Of a stretch of 64,000 nt of DNA, positions 34,347-42,209 are shown piece after piece. The notes under the pieces were generated by a model. That model searched no databases and was not told the DNA's origin. It saw only the letters and a program-made list of their open reading frames with translations. The stretch spans positions 2,757,501 to 2,821,500 of the forward strand of contig NC_088325.1 in assembly GCF_910592395.1 (NCBI RefSeq), read 5' to 3'. Origin of the DNA: Lineus longissimus (lineage: Eukaryota; Nemertea; Pilidiophora; Heteronemertea; Lineidae). The first letter of the stretch is position 1, and every line of letters starts with the position of its first letter. The translations under genes and the position numbers were made by a program.

Positions 34347-35456
34347 ATGGAGGGAGCAATATTTGATAATCAAAATGGTATGATGAATCAGAATAATATG
34401 ATGAATCATGATAATATGATGAATCAAAATATTCAGAAGTTTTTGTATTATTTGCATCAAAATAATATGTTAAATCAAAATATGATAAATCAGATTATGT
34501 TAAATCAAAATATGATAAATCAGTTTATCTTAAATCAGATTATGTTAAATCAAAACATGGAAAATCAAAATATGATAAATCAGAATAATATGATGAATCA
34601 AAACATGGAAAATCAACCTACAATTTATTGTGTTAAGTGCTGTGAAAAGAAACCTGAAATTAATTTTGAAAAGAACAGGCGTAATAAACTACTTGATTAC
34701 TGTAAAGAATGTGGTTCAAGTAAAATCAAGGGATGTAATAAATGTTATGAAATTAAATTACTAAGTGATGGTAAATTTGGTAAAAACGGAAATAGAGGTA
34801 ACTGCAGATCATGTTTTAATTCATATTACAAAAAGGATTACCTTGACCAAAATGGTAATAGAGACAGACACAAAATTAGAGTTGGTCTAAACCGCATTTC
34901 TAAGGGAGAGTGTAACGGTAATTCCTCATTTAATCTAGGATGTACAGACAGTTTCTTCCATCAGTGGTTAGAGTACCAGAGGAGTCTATCTCCAATAGGA
35001 CAAAGTCCCGAGAACAGAGTTCGAATAGAAGAAGAAGAGTTGGATCATGTCTTACCAATCAAGGAATTCAAAGATAAACCTGAACTGTGCTTTGCTTGGT
35101 TTAACATGAGACCAATGGAAAAGACAGAAAACAGACAGAAGAGTGCTAAAGTAGACTACACACTATTTAAGGATCAATTGGATAGGTCAATGGATTTCAT
35201 GGTAAAGATGAGAAGTGAAAACTGGTTTGTCTTTCGAGACCAGGATGTAATACCAGATTGGAAAATAGTGATATCACAGCATTTCGGGGATTATCTTCGT
35301 GATGAAAATATGATTCTGCTTGATAGATTATCGAATTTAAATAATAACATGAGAATGAACCAGAACATTAACATATGTAGTCAAACAGAAATCATAAACG
35401 AGATGATTAAGTTGAATAATAGACTTGAAAGAAATTTACTCTTTGCAGTGAATTGA
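34347..35456 (+). CDS. HNH endonuclease-like protein with MNQN-repeat N terminus
   Basis: 369 residues. Residues about 8-90 are low-complexity NMMNQN/NQNMINQ repeats. A zinc-binding region follows (YCVKCCEKK, DYCKECG, GCNKCY, NCRSC; about residues 94-155). The C-terminal half has an HNH-like signature: LDHVLPIKEF at about residue 231, then WFNMRPMEKTENRQKS. A nuclease role (DNA cleavage in recombination, packaging or homing) is inferred. One double-hairpin repeat is read in frame just before the HNH motif (GQSPENRVRI). The start is the first ATG after an A-rich leader. Confidence 0.7.
   Translation: MEGAIFDNQNGMMNQNNMMNHDNMMNQNIQKFLYYLHQNNMLNQNMINQIMLNQNMINQFILNQIMLNQNMENQNMINQNNMMNQNMENQPTIYCVKCCEKKPEINFEKNRRNKLLDYCKECGSSKIKGCNKCYEIKLLSDGKFGKNGNRGNCRSCFNSYYKKDYLDQNGNRDRHKIRVGLNRISKGECNGNSSFNLGCTDSFFHQWLEYQRSLSPIGQSPENRVRIEEEELDHVLPIKEFKDKPELCFAWFNMRPMEKTENRQKSAKVDYTLFKDQLDRSMDFMVKMRSENWFVFRDQDVIPDWKIVISQHFGDYLRDENMILLDRLSNLNNNMRMNQNINICSQTEIINEMIKLNNRLERNLLFAVN
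34998..35022 (-). repeat. Double-hairpin repeat in HNH gene
   Basis: GGAC-AAA-GTCC, CGA, GAAC-AGA-GTTC. The second arm pair is a compensated variant of GAGC/GCTC. Read as GQSPENRV. Confidence 0.9.
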
Positions 35457-35475
35457 TTTTATTCTACTTAATTAA

Positions 35476-35727
35476 ATGAATAGAACTTGGGGTTACACAA
35501 AACGACCACGTAATTGGAAAGAAAGATTAGAACGATTTCATAGAGAATTAGAGGCAGAAGTAGAGTCAAAGTTGGAGCCTGGTCCCGAAAAACCTTTAAA
35601 ACCTGCTGGGCCTGCTGGGTCAGAAAAACCTTTAAAATTTAATGTACTTCAAAAACCTGTAGTGTCTGCAAGATCAACACTAAACACTAGAAATGACAGA
35701 ACAACTGATTCTAGTTATTCCCACTAA
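35476..35727 (+). CDS. Small basic Polinton protein
   Basis: 83 residues: a basic, tryptophan-containing N terminus (MNRTWGYTKRPRNWKERLERF), a repeated EKPLKPAGPAG/SEKPLKF linker and a polar tail. No known family. TAAATG start; its stop lies 4 bp before the next TAAATG start. A DNA-binding core protein is conceivable from charge and position but not shown. Confidence 0.6.
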   Translation: MNRTWGYTKRPRNWKERLERFHRELEAEVESKLEPGPEKPLKPAGPAGSEKPLKFNVLQKPVVSARSTLNTRNDRTTDSSYSH

Positions 35728-35731
35728 TTAA

Positions 35732-36388
35732 ATGGATGGAGACAACAAGGTTTATCCAGATTTAAGTAATTTAAACTCTGAAAGTCAATTAAACTATGAA
35801 AGGTCTGAAAAGCATACAGAAAGTAACCCTCAGGCTTTCAGACTACAACAAATATGTGATGTTAAGAGTTTCTTAGAAAGCGAGATTGAATTTAGAAGAA
35901 AGATATTTTCAAAGTACAAAAAAGCATTTAGCGTAATTACTGGCATTAGCCACTTCCTTAATTTAACTAGCGTAGCAGCCGGATCTGTTGGTGTTTCAGC
36001 ATTAGCTGGTGTCATCACGGCTCCGATAGGCTTAGCTTTGGGTGGCGTAACAATAGGTAGTGCCATTATTTCATCGGCCATAGGCTGGGAGAAAAAGAAT
36101 ATTCTAAGGAAAATTGAAAAACATGAGAATATCAGAATGTTGGCAATTTCAAAACTGAACACAATCAATGATTTGGTTAGTAAAGCCTTAACCGATTCTC
36201 ACATATCTACAGATGAGTTTACTTTGATTCTCAAGAAGGAGAAATACATTTCGATGAAAAATGCCATTAGGAAAAAACAAAGGGAGGCAAGTTCAGCTGT
36301 TGATGTAGAGTCTTTAAAGAAGACTTTTTTAGAAGAAGGAAAAAAACTAGCACAGATAGAGATGCTAGAAAAACTAAAAGTTCAGTAA
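35732..36388 (+). CDS. Conserved hydrophobic-core protein found with invertebrate Polintons
   Basis: 218 residues. A charged helix (EIEFRRKIFSKYKKA) precedes two glycine-rich hydrophobic segments (residues about 70-118: VAAGSVGVSALAGVITAPIG and LGGVTIGSAIISSAIGW), then a conserved helical tail with KLNTINDLVSKALTDSHIS and EFTLILKKEKY. From memory, proteins with this RR.I..KYKKA - glycine-rich - KLNTI..L - EF.LIL layout are common in cnidarian, echinoderm and mollusc genomes beside Polinton genes; function unknown. Probably membrane-inserting. TAAATG start. Confidence 0.65.
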   Translation: MDGDNKVYPDLSNLNSESQLNYERSEKHTESNPQAFRLQQICDVKSFLESEIEFRRKIFSKYKKAFSVITGISHFLNLTSVAAGSVGVSALAGVITAPIGLALGGVTIGSAIISSAIGWEKKNILRKIEKHENIRMLAISKLNTINDLVSKALTDSHISTDEFTLILKKEKYISMKNAIRKKQREASSAVDVESLKKTFLEEGKKLAQIEMLEKLKVQ

Positions 36389-36402
36389 ATCATACAGGAC
36401 TC

Positions 36403-36457
36403 GAGCTATGCTCTCAAGACGAAGTCCGACTAGGACAAGGTCCCGAGAACAAAGTTC
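36403..36457. repeat. Double-hairpin head-to-head dimer
   Basis: Plus-oriented unit 36,403-36,427 (GAGC-TAT-GCTC; AGAC-GAA-GTCC with one mismatch), 5-nt linker, minus-oriented unit 36,433-36,457 (GGAC-AAG-GTCC; GAAC-AAA-GTTC, compensated). Confidence 0.92.
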
Positions 36458-36578
36458 GACTAAATAGTCCTAATCCTAATGTGGTGTATCACTATCACTA
36501 TTATCATTACTTTGGTGTTAGGGATGAATTTCACCAAGTAGCACTACCATCAGCACCACCCTATTCATTAGTTTAATC

Positions 36579-36633
36579 GAGCTCTGCTCTCAGGACAAAG
36601 TCCGACTAGGACAAAGTCCAGAGAGCAAAGCTC
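36579..36633. repeat. Double-hairpin head-to-head dimer
   Basis: Units 36,579-36,603 (plus) and 36,609-36,633 (minus) with perfect arms and a 5-nt linker, GACTA. Confidence 0.92.
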
Positions 36634-36636
36634 GAC

Positions 36637-37176
36637 TCAAGCGAAGTTTGAATCGCTGTAATCTATGTAGCGTTCATAATACATTCCAAACGGTAACGTT
36701 CTTATTCCATCTTCAAGTATGAACCTCTTATCATCAAAAGGACTGAGGCTTTTTTTGTCAACTTCTTCCAAATAGATTTGGTGTTTATCTGATCTTAAGT
36801 GTCTCATCTTGTGGTAAAATGACCTACTCTTTTCAAGACAATCAACATAGTCATCAAATGAGATATTTCTCCTTACTACATTCTTGGCAATACCCTTCAA
36901 TTTCTTAGAATCGTAATCTTTTGTCCTGTAAGCGTACATCTTACTTCTCAGGGCAATGAATTCAGTCATCTCGACTCCTCCTAACTCATCCTTAAAGTAG
37001 CCTGGTACCTTCTTCTTACTGGTGTCATAGAGTGGATGATCTTTTGGATAATTACTGAAGTCAAAATAGTGTTTCAACTCCTTTAAGTCTTTAGTTAAGT
37101 CATCAGTATTAATGTTAAGTACAAAGGAATCTGTATCTAGATACAGTAGTTCAATATTTTTCTCACCAAAGTACAC
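36637..37176 (-). CDS. polB: Protein-primed DNA polymerase B, C-terminal segment (after third frameshift)
   Basis: Contains palm motif C (LLYLDTDSFVL, the YxDTDS metal-binding site) and the thumb region (KLKGIAKNVVRR...SFDDYVDCL). The frame is separated from the preceding segment by a single-base change in a T run of the coding strand at about 37,179-37,183. With the other three segments it makes a PolB reading of about 1,290 codons. The polymerase replicates the linear element using a terminal-protein primer. Confidence 0.88.
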   Translation of the reverse strand: MYFGEKNIELLYLDTDSFVLNINTDDLTKDLKELKHYFDFSNYPKDHPLYDTSKKKVPGYFKDELGGVEMTEFIALRSKMYAYRTKDYDSKKLKGIAKNVVRRNISFDDYVDCLEKSRSFYHKMRHLRSDKHQIYLEEVDKKSLSPFDDKRFILEDGIRTLPFGMYYERYIDYSDSNFA

Positions 37177-37178
37177 GG

Positions 37179-37970
37179 TTAAAGAACTTCATAATAGAAT
37201 TCATACATTAATAATTTAGACAATTCAAGTACTGAAGCTCCTATGTAGATTGGTTTGTTGAATTTCATTGATGTTTTCCTCATGCTAATAGCAGCATTAT
37301 GTTCGTCAAATACGCATATCGATGAAAACCTGGGATTGGCCATTACATTCCTGGCTCTCTCCCCGTCCGATACCAATTCAATTTCAACCCTGTTCCTTAC
37401 ATTCTCACAAGTCTTTCCGTAGAACGCATTATTCATGAGCTTAAAATAGTCTTTCTCAAAATCAGTCTTAGAATCCATACGTCTTTTAGTGTTAAAATCA
37501 ATGTATGGTGCTAACCACTTTGATTGTTTAAAGCTTATCACTGAATGAACCCTCTTAAGTACCATTCCGTGCTTTAGGTAAAACTGTAGCATTCTGTAAT
37601 GCACTATGTAATTAGTTTTATCCTTTTGTGTTAGTATTAGTTTCTCTACATTTGATCTTTTATCATCACCCAGTAACTCCCTCTGGTAAGGACTTAATTC
37701 ATCATCTTCAATAAAGAGAGATTCAGGACAGAATGGAAAGTTCCTCGACTTAAATTTAATATTTCCTGGATACTCCAAATCCACCTCTAAGAAATACCCT
37801 ACCTCACTATCACTTGGAATTGCCATAATCTGCTCTTTACTAATAACATTCATGTTAAGTCGAGCTATGCTCTCGGGACTTTGTCCTAGTCGGACTTTGT
37901 CCTGAGAGCATAGCTCGAGTGGATCAATATCTATCATTTCAAAACTACCATAGGGTTGAGGTTCCATCAT
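37179..37970 (-). CDS. polB: Protein-primed DNA polymerase B, palm segment
   Basis: Begins just after motif A, whose coding sequence is broken at about 37,980-37,983 (one base short in a T run). Contains QPYGSFEMI, FKQSKWLAPYID and motif B (LMNNAFYGKTCENVRNR). Residues about 12-36 (ELCSQDKVRLGQSPESIARL) are an in-frame head-to-head dimer of the double-hairpin repeat (37,862-37,916), lying between motif A and the rest of the palm. Confidence 0.88.
   Translation of the reverse strand: MMEPQPYGSFEMIDIDPLELCSQDKVRLGQSPESIARLNMNVISKEQIMAIPSDSEVGYFLEVDLEYPGNIKFKSRNFPFCPESLFIEDDELSPYQRELLGDDKRSNVEKLILTQKDKTNYIVHYRMLQFYLKHGMVLKRVHSVISFKQSKWLAPYIDFNTKRRMDSKTDFEKDYFKLMNNAFYGKTCENVRNRVEIELVSDGERARNVMANPRFSSICVFDEHNAAISMRKTSMKFNKPIYIGASVLELSKLLMYEFYYEVL
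37862..37916. repeat. Double-hairpin head-to-head dimer in PolB
   Basis: Plus unit 37,862-37,886 and minus unit 37,892-37,916 with a 5-nt linker. Encodes about 20 residues on the minus strand without a stop. Confidence 0.92.
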
Positions 37971-39163
37971 GGCCCATCCGTAAGATTATTAGCATCGATG
38001 TACAGCAATTTATGACTCTCATCGGCCTTGATATGCCTTGTTCCCATAACACCCGATATTCCACCTCTTATTGCCTTTTCAAAAGTAAGTAATATGTTGG
38101 TATCAGTCAGTAGTTCTAGGTTTATTCCTGTGTATTTCAAACCAGCTTGCCAGGTTAGGCCTGGTGCCGAGTAACAGTGACATGGATCTATCTGAAAGTA
38201 GTTCAAATTGACATCCCTGAATTTCTCAAATAAATCAGCTAGAAGGATCACATCAGTTTTGAGGTAGAGGTCAATGAACTCACCGTGATACCTGATCTTG
38301 AAATGATCCCATATTACCTTAGCTTCATCATATGCAGAATCAGGTGCCATTTCATTTTTCAATTCGTCAAAAAACATAGACTTTTCTAGGTAAGTAACAT
38401 TGTAGCTTTCATGTGATGTGTAAAAAGAGTAAGGTACTGAACCCTTCTTCCTCAATAGCTTAAAGTCAGTGGTATTTGGGAACAGCTGTCTGGTAATTTT
38501 AAAATCATCATCCAACATTGATTTGGTTATGTTGTCTAAACTGGACTGCAGGAATCTGTACGAGTCCAAAAACCTGAAACAACCGAACTGAAATGAAATG
38601 TATTCCTCTGATGTTTTGGCAAGTATTTTCAGTTTCTTGTACTTCGGTCGCTTAGTCATTAATTCTTTAATAAATAAGTGAGAATCGTAATTACTGAGAT
38701 TGTGAAAAAACACTGGAACAAACATAGCTTTCTTTTCATTCAAATTACACGAGTTGTGAGCAGCACCTCGATATCTACCACAGTAGTGATCATGATCCTT
38801 GACCTTGTCATATCCCAAAGGTTGATTACAATAGTAACAATGTGTTTCTAATTGATATTTATGCCAGTCTTCATCTGTCATTGTTAGAGGAAAGTTACAG
38901 TTCAATAAATTAGAGAATTGTTCTTCCATCCTGATTAACCAATTACAGAACACATCTACAACATCAGCACCCCTGTGAGACACATACTGGCTACTGTAAA
39001 GGTGTGTGTAGTCTGAGTGAACATAAACACCAACAGCTGATGCATTTTGTTTAAAAAGTTTTTTTAGTGGTAACAGTGGTATCTGTCTGAGGACGAAGTC
39101 CGACTCGAGCTCTGCTCTGAGTTGTGTCGGACTTTGTCCTGAGAGCAGAGCTCGAGTTATCAT
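37967..39163 (-). CDS. polB: Protein-primed DNA polymerase B, exonuclease-to-motif A segment
   Basis: Contains the zinc-binding insertion usual in Polinton PolB (CYYCNQPLGYDKVKDHDHYCG...HNSCNL), the Exo II-like FFHNLSNYDSHLFIKEL, LYLKTDVILLADLFEKF and CYSAPGLTWQAGLK, and ends in motif A (LLYIDANNL) where the frame breaks. The first ~30 residues before the break at about 39,053-39,065 are a shadow of repeat sequence (ALLSGQSPT, LRAELESDFVLR); the true coding frame there is the upstream segment's. Confidence 0.88.
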   Translation of the reverse strand: MITRALLSGQSPTQLRAELESDFVLRQIPLLPLKKLFKQNASAVGVYVHSDYTHLYSSQYVSHRGADVVDVFCNWLIRMEEQFSNLLNCNFPLTMTDEDWHKYQLETHCYYCNQPLGYDKVKDHDHYCGRYRGAAHNSCNLNEKKAMFVPVFFHNLSNYDSHLFIKELMTKRPKYKKLKILAKTSEEYISFQFGCFRFLDSYRFLQSSLDNITKSMLDDDFKITRQLFPNTTDFKLLRKKGSVPYSFYTSHESYNVTYLEKSMFFDELKNEMAPDSAYDEAKVIWDHFKIRYHGEFIDLYLKTDVILLADLFEKFRDVNLNYFQIDPCHCYSAPGLTWQAGLKYTGINLELLTDTNILLTFEKAIRGGISGVMGTRHIKADESHKLLYIDANNLTDGP

Positions 39164-40523
39164 TGACTGTTGTGCTTATCGCTTCGAAATCAGCATAGAT
39201 CACAAATGGAACTCTATTTTTGAATGAGTGTTTTTCAAATTTAATTTGTGACCATTTACTGTTAGGTGGAGGCAAAGTAATCTTACAGTAATCGTGTTCT
39301 CCACATTTCTTTTTATGATTATCTAGTGTTGACTTCCTGTAAAAGTAATTCATGCATCTCCTGCAAAGATACACTCTATGAGCTAGTGTCCTGAAGAAAA
39401 GATTGATGTCTCTTATGTACATGAAATGGTCCTTGAAATACAGCAGATCGATGACATCATCATCATCATAATTCTTGGACAGGTAGAGAGGTTCTAGTTT
39501 TGCCTCACAGGTGCTCTTAGCCGATTCATTCTGCAATTTAAACACATTAATTTTGAGATTATTATCACTCTCTATCTTAGGAATATCCTTTTGAATACAT
39601 ACAGGAAATGATTTGATTTTGATATCAGTAGTTTTCGAACTCTGTTCTCGTGACGAAGTCATTTCTAGCATATCAGTAGTGATATTGAATGTACTCTCGA
39701 GCTCTGCTCTCAGGACAAAGTCCGTCTCTGGATTTTCTTTCAGATATTTAGCGGCCAATAAAGACCAGAGAAAACATTTATTGTCATTTGATTCCACATT
39801 TATTACTGCTTTTGTTTTAAATGGTAATTCAGTGTAATGACCACCTTTACACCTCTTGTAAGAACAGATGGTCATGTTACAAGACTCTATTTTATTTAAA
39901 GTAAGTCCAGAACCTTGAAAGTACCTTTCCTCAATCTGTGTCTTAATGTAGTTTAACTGGTTGGTTATGGCATAAATTGCCTGGTTCCTTGAAATTATGC
40001 TTTCCATTGGAGACTGTATGGGGTGTGTCGAGCTTTGTTCTCGGGACCTTGTCCTAGTCGAGCTATGCTCTCTGGACGTAGTCCGGGTTACACTTTCACC
40101 CTGACGATCAATGCTCTGCTCTTCGACCAAAGGTCGATCAAACTGAGCAAATACTGATATGCTAATTTTGTGATGGTAATCATTGAGTTGAAATAATACC
40201 TCCTCTAATTTATCTCTGTATTCATACACTTGTTTAGCTTCTCTGTCAATCTTCAAACTAATGGTGACTACAGGCTTTCCAAATTGTTTTACTATTTCTA
40301 TTCCACTCACTTTCTTTATGCCATCTAGCTCATTTTCCTCAAATGCAAGTTTCTTATCCATAGTTTTAGGGATCAGTGATGGGGCTCGGGGTTGAGCAAG
40401 AGGCACATAATCCGGATTTAATTTACTTAAGTGACCTTTGGTTCTCCTGTGAATGGCCATATTATTGTATGATATGTACTTGTCACATGTAGTGCAAAGT
40501 ATTTTCTGATTCTTATCAGTCAT
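39051..40523 (-). CDS. polB: Protein-primed DNA polymerase B, N-terminal segment
   Basis: Starts MTDKNQ at 40,523 (the open frame extends upstream without an ATG). Begins with a C2H2-like finger (CTTCDKYISYNNMAIHRRTKGH), has a second zinc-binding region (YLCRRCMNYFYRKSTLDNHKKKC) and ends with the Exo I motif (FVIYADFEA). Four groups of double-hairpin repeats are read in frame (SREHSSTRTRSREQSS, DFVLRAELES, TSSREQSSK, and SSALRTKSD...ARVGLRP after the DFEA motif). The frame ends shortly after the repeats at a T/A homopolymer. Confidence 0.85.
   Translation of the reverse strand: MTDKNQKILCTTCDKYISYNNMAIHRRTKGHLSKLNPDYVPLAQPRAPSLIPKTMDKKLAFEENELDGIKKVSGIEIVKQFGKPVVTISLKIDREAKQVYEYRDKLEEVLFQLNDYHHKISISVFAQFDRPLVEEQSIDRQGESVTRTTSREHSSTRTRSREQSSTHPIQSPMESIISRNQAIYAITNQLNYIKTQIEERYFQGSGLTLNKIESCNMTICSYKRCKGGHYTELPFKTKAVINVESNDNKCFLWSLLAAKYLKENPETDFVLRAELESTFNITTDMLEMTSSREQSSKTTDIKIKSFPVCIQKDIPKIESDNNLKINVFKLQNESAKSTCEAKLEPLYLSKNYDDDDVIDLLYFKDHFMYIRDINLFFRTLAHRVYLCRRCMNYFYRKSTLDNHKKKCGEHDYCKITLPPPNSKWSQIKFEKHSFKNRVPFVIYADFEAISTTVNDNSSSALRTKSDTTQSRARVGLRPQTDTTVTTKKTF
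39091..39153. repeat. Double-hairpin cluster in PolB near Exo I
   Basis: Half hairpin 39,091-39,101 (GGAC-GAA-GTCC), half hairpin 39,107-39,117 (GAGC-TCT-GCTC) and a full minus unit 39,129-39,153. Confidence 0.9.
39637..39661 (+). repeat. Double-hairpin repeat in PolB
   Basis: GAAC-TCT-GTTC, TCG, TGAC-GAA-GTCA: both arm pairs are compensated variants. Read on minus as TSSREQSS, the same peptide as in the integrase. Confidence 0.92.
39699..39723 (+). repeat. Double-hairpin repeat in PolB
   Basis: GAGC-TCT-GCTC, TCA, GGAC-AAA-GTCC. Read on minus as DFVLRAELE; the TCT loop avoids the TAG that the common TAT loop would give in this frame. Confidence 0.92.
40030..40137 (+). repeat. Double-hairpin tandem pair plus diverged hairpin in PolB
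   Basis: Units 40,030-40,054 (GAGC-TTT-GTTC with one G-T wobble; GGAC-CTT-GTCC) and 40,060-40,084 repeat head to tail with 30-nt period. A diverged 6-bp-arm hairpin (TCGACC-AAA-GGTCGA) lies at 40,123-40,137. Confidence 0.85.
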
Positions 40524-41515
40524 TCTATTTATTAGATTAAAATTTATTAAATTCAATAAATCTCTTGAATTAAATAGAAATTGACTTCATAATCAATGAA
40601 CAAGAATGTAATGAAGCCAAATTTGAGTACTACTTAACAGACCAATTAGACATAAAATCAATTACTTTGAAATCGATAACCTTTTACAATTCATGGTGGA
40701 CAGGTGATTTTCTACCAGAGGGAGTCAGGATTTTCTCATTTCTAGTCGAAATAACCAGAATTACAACAAATGAGCCCTTAGATAAACAATTATGGTGTAT
40801 GGATGAATTTAGGACATTATTTGCTCCTGGACTTGAAACAGATACACTTGAAAAGGAAGTCATGAAAGTTTGCGAACGGTATTTGGAAAATGAATCTACC
40901 ACAACTAAAGACACCATTACTCAATACACATTTCCATACTCTCGACATTTTAGTTTAAGTGAGTTTTGTGAGGTATGGCAAAAATACATAAAAGAAATTG
41001 GAATTAGCCATGTGAAAATTTACTGTGATAACAATAATTACATAACCCTTGAACTTACAGAGGATAAAGAGTACCCTCTGAAAGTATACAAGTTAGATAA
41101 AAATGAAAAAATCAAGATTGAGAGAAACACAGAAGGTTTTCAAATAAGAAAAACCATAAGAGAGGTGATAGAAAAACAGCTCACAGTGGTGAATGAGTGG
41201 TTTGGCTTTAAGCAAACTAAATTCACCAAGAAAGGAAAATACTACTCCACAAGACCACTCAACTTTTACAGGAAATATCTATTCCTGCAAGCTAATTTGG
41301 TTGACAAAGCTAAGACCCTCTACAACAATAAACCATCTAACATTTTCTGCATCATACCTGTAGAAGATGGTGACCAAATAAAAATGCAGCGATACGAACC
41401 GAATTGTAAGAAAACGATAAATAAGTGTACTAATCACATAAAATTCGAAATCACTGATGAGAATGGTAAGCTAGTTAATTTCAGAGGAACAGAGGTTTCT
41501 TTAGAGTTAAGAATC

Positions 41516-41586
41516 GAGCTATGCTCTCAGGACGAAGTCCGAATAGAGTTAAACTCTCAGGACAAAGTCCGAATAGAGTTAAACTC
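41516..41586 (+). repeat. Double-hairpin tandem array, 30-nt period
   Basis: Full units 41,516-41,540 and 41,546-41,570, then a half at 41,576-41,586. In the second and third units the first arm pair is GAGT/ACTC (GAGT-TAA-ACTC), another compensated variant. Encodes a 10-residue repeat at the end of the gene. Confidence 0.92.
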
Positions 41587-41614
41587 TTGTGGTGAAGACA
41601 AGCACCTCGGACTC

Positions 41615-41639
41615 GAGCTCTGCTCTCAGGACGAAGTCT
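41615..41639 (+). repeat. Double-hairpin repeat ending the second penton-like gene
   Basis: GAGC-TCT-GCTC, TCA, GGAC-GAA-GTCT (one wobble). The stop TGA follows at once, so the repeat forms the protein's last residues. Confidence 0.9.
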
Positions 41640-41654
41640 GACCACCTGATGAGA

Positions 41655-41822
41655 TCATTCCATTAAAGGAATAGTACATTTCTTCTCTTTAACTACAGGT
41701 TTAACAAGAGGGCTAATTGATCCCTTCATGACTGCTTCATTCGGACTTTGTCCTGAGAGCATAGCTCGATTCAAGCCTGATCGCTGCTCTTTACTTACTT
41801 TTTTAGGAAGTTTCTTAAACAT
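41655..41822 (-). CDS. 55-residue basic protein containing a double-hairpin repeat
   Basis: A short frame from ATG 41,822 to TGA 41,657-41,655, starting MFKKLPKKVSKEQ. Residues 19-27 (RAMLSGQSP) are the in-frame repeat at 41,743-41,767; the rest is basic and conserved-looking (PLVKPVVKEKK). Convergent with the second penton-like gene, 13 bp apart. A small core or DNA-binding protein is possible. Support comes from the open frame and tight packing with its neighbours. Confidence 0.5.
   Translation of the reverse strand: MFKKLPKKVSKEQRSGLNRAMLSGQSPNEAVMKGSISPLVKPVVKEKKCTIPLME
41743..41767 (-). repeat. Double-hairpin repeat in the 55-residue gene
   Basis: GGAC-TTT-GTCC, TGA, GAGC-ATA-GCTC, perfect arms. 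Confidence 0.92.
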
Positions 41823-41834
41823 AATGAATGCTGC

Positions 41835-42161
41835 TTAAATAACGGCACCTAAACCTAGTACATAGACATAGGTATTACTACTAGATTCACGCAGTGATAC
41901 ATCAGTATTTTGAGATTGTGGTTCTTCTTCCTCTACTTCTTCTTCCTCCTTTTCCACAACTCTGTTTTTTGGTGAGGAGTCCTGTACTTTAAATGTCGTC
42001 TTATCCTTTTTTATCATCTTAAATTCCTTAGATCTTCTACCCAGTTCTCTGGACCATGCTAATTGTTTCTCTGATCGATGTTTCTTAGACACTGAAACTT
42101 TAGTCGGACTTTGTCCTGAGAGCATAGCTCGAGTAGTATCAGTTACAGTTTCAAGTTCCAT
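41835..42161 (-). CDS. Small Polinton protein with basic EKQLAWSRELGRRSKEF motif
   Basis: 108 residues. A basic helix (KKHRSEKQLAWSRELGRRSKEFKMIKK) is followed by an acidic run (EKEEEEVEEEE) and a short hydrophobic C terminus (TYVYVLGLGAVI). I recall similar KTEKQLA.aReLGkrS..fK proteins from other Polintons, of unknown role. Residues 11-19 (RAMLSGQSP) are an in-frame double-hairpin repeat, between the start and the conserved helix. TAAATG start context on the minus strand. Confidence 0.65.
   Translation of the reverse strand: MELETVTDTTRAMLSGQSPTKVSVSKKHRSEKQLAWSRELGRRSKEFKMIKKDKTTFKVQDSSPKNRVVEKEEEEVEEEEPQSQNTDVSLRESSSNTYVYVLGLGAVI
42106..42130 (-). repeat. Double-hairpin repeat near start of 108-residue gene
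   Basis: GGAC-TTT-GTCC, TGA, GAGC-ATA-GCTC, perfect arms; read as RAMLSGQSP. A single-arm relative, GAAC-TAT-GTTC, lies just upstream at 42,183-42,193. Confidence 0.92.
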
Positions 42162-42209
42162 TTATCTTGCTCAAATTAATTGGAACTATGTTCTCATAAC
42201 CAGGTTAAT

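Larger units (their letters stand above)
36389..36636. terminator. Convergent intergenic region with two double-hairpin dimers
   Basis: Lies between the plus-strand gene ending at 36,388 and PolB (minus) ending at 36,637. Both ends hold head-to-head pairs of the 25-nt repeat, so RNA from either strand can form four consecutive hairpins. This fits a two-way 3'-end signal (inference). A start-less open frame in the middle ends SAPPYSLV at 36,576. Confidence 0.45.
40574..41641 (+). pseudogene. Second penton-like (jelly-roll) protein, start codon lost
   Basis: The open frame begins right after a stop at 40,571, and the first codon in the conserved TTAAATG position is ATA (40,574), so the usual start is missing; a TTG at 40,667 is the nearest alternative. 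The protein ends with IKFEITDENGKLVNFRG and VSLELRI, closely resembling the penton C terminus (LNIRLTDEKGDIIDLNG), and the start resembles penton N termini (repeated SIT...FYNSWW). It may be a fibre-base or second minor capsid protein. After the fold, the tail is made of tandem double-hairpin repeats (IELCSQDEVR, IELNSQDKVR). Confidence 0.65.

Noticed and set aside
38740-38860. Separate HNH homing endonuclease inside PolB (CYYCNQPLG...HNSCNL)
   Set aside because: This zinc-binding insertion is a normal part of Polinton-type protein-primed polymerases.
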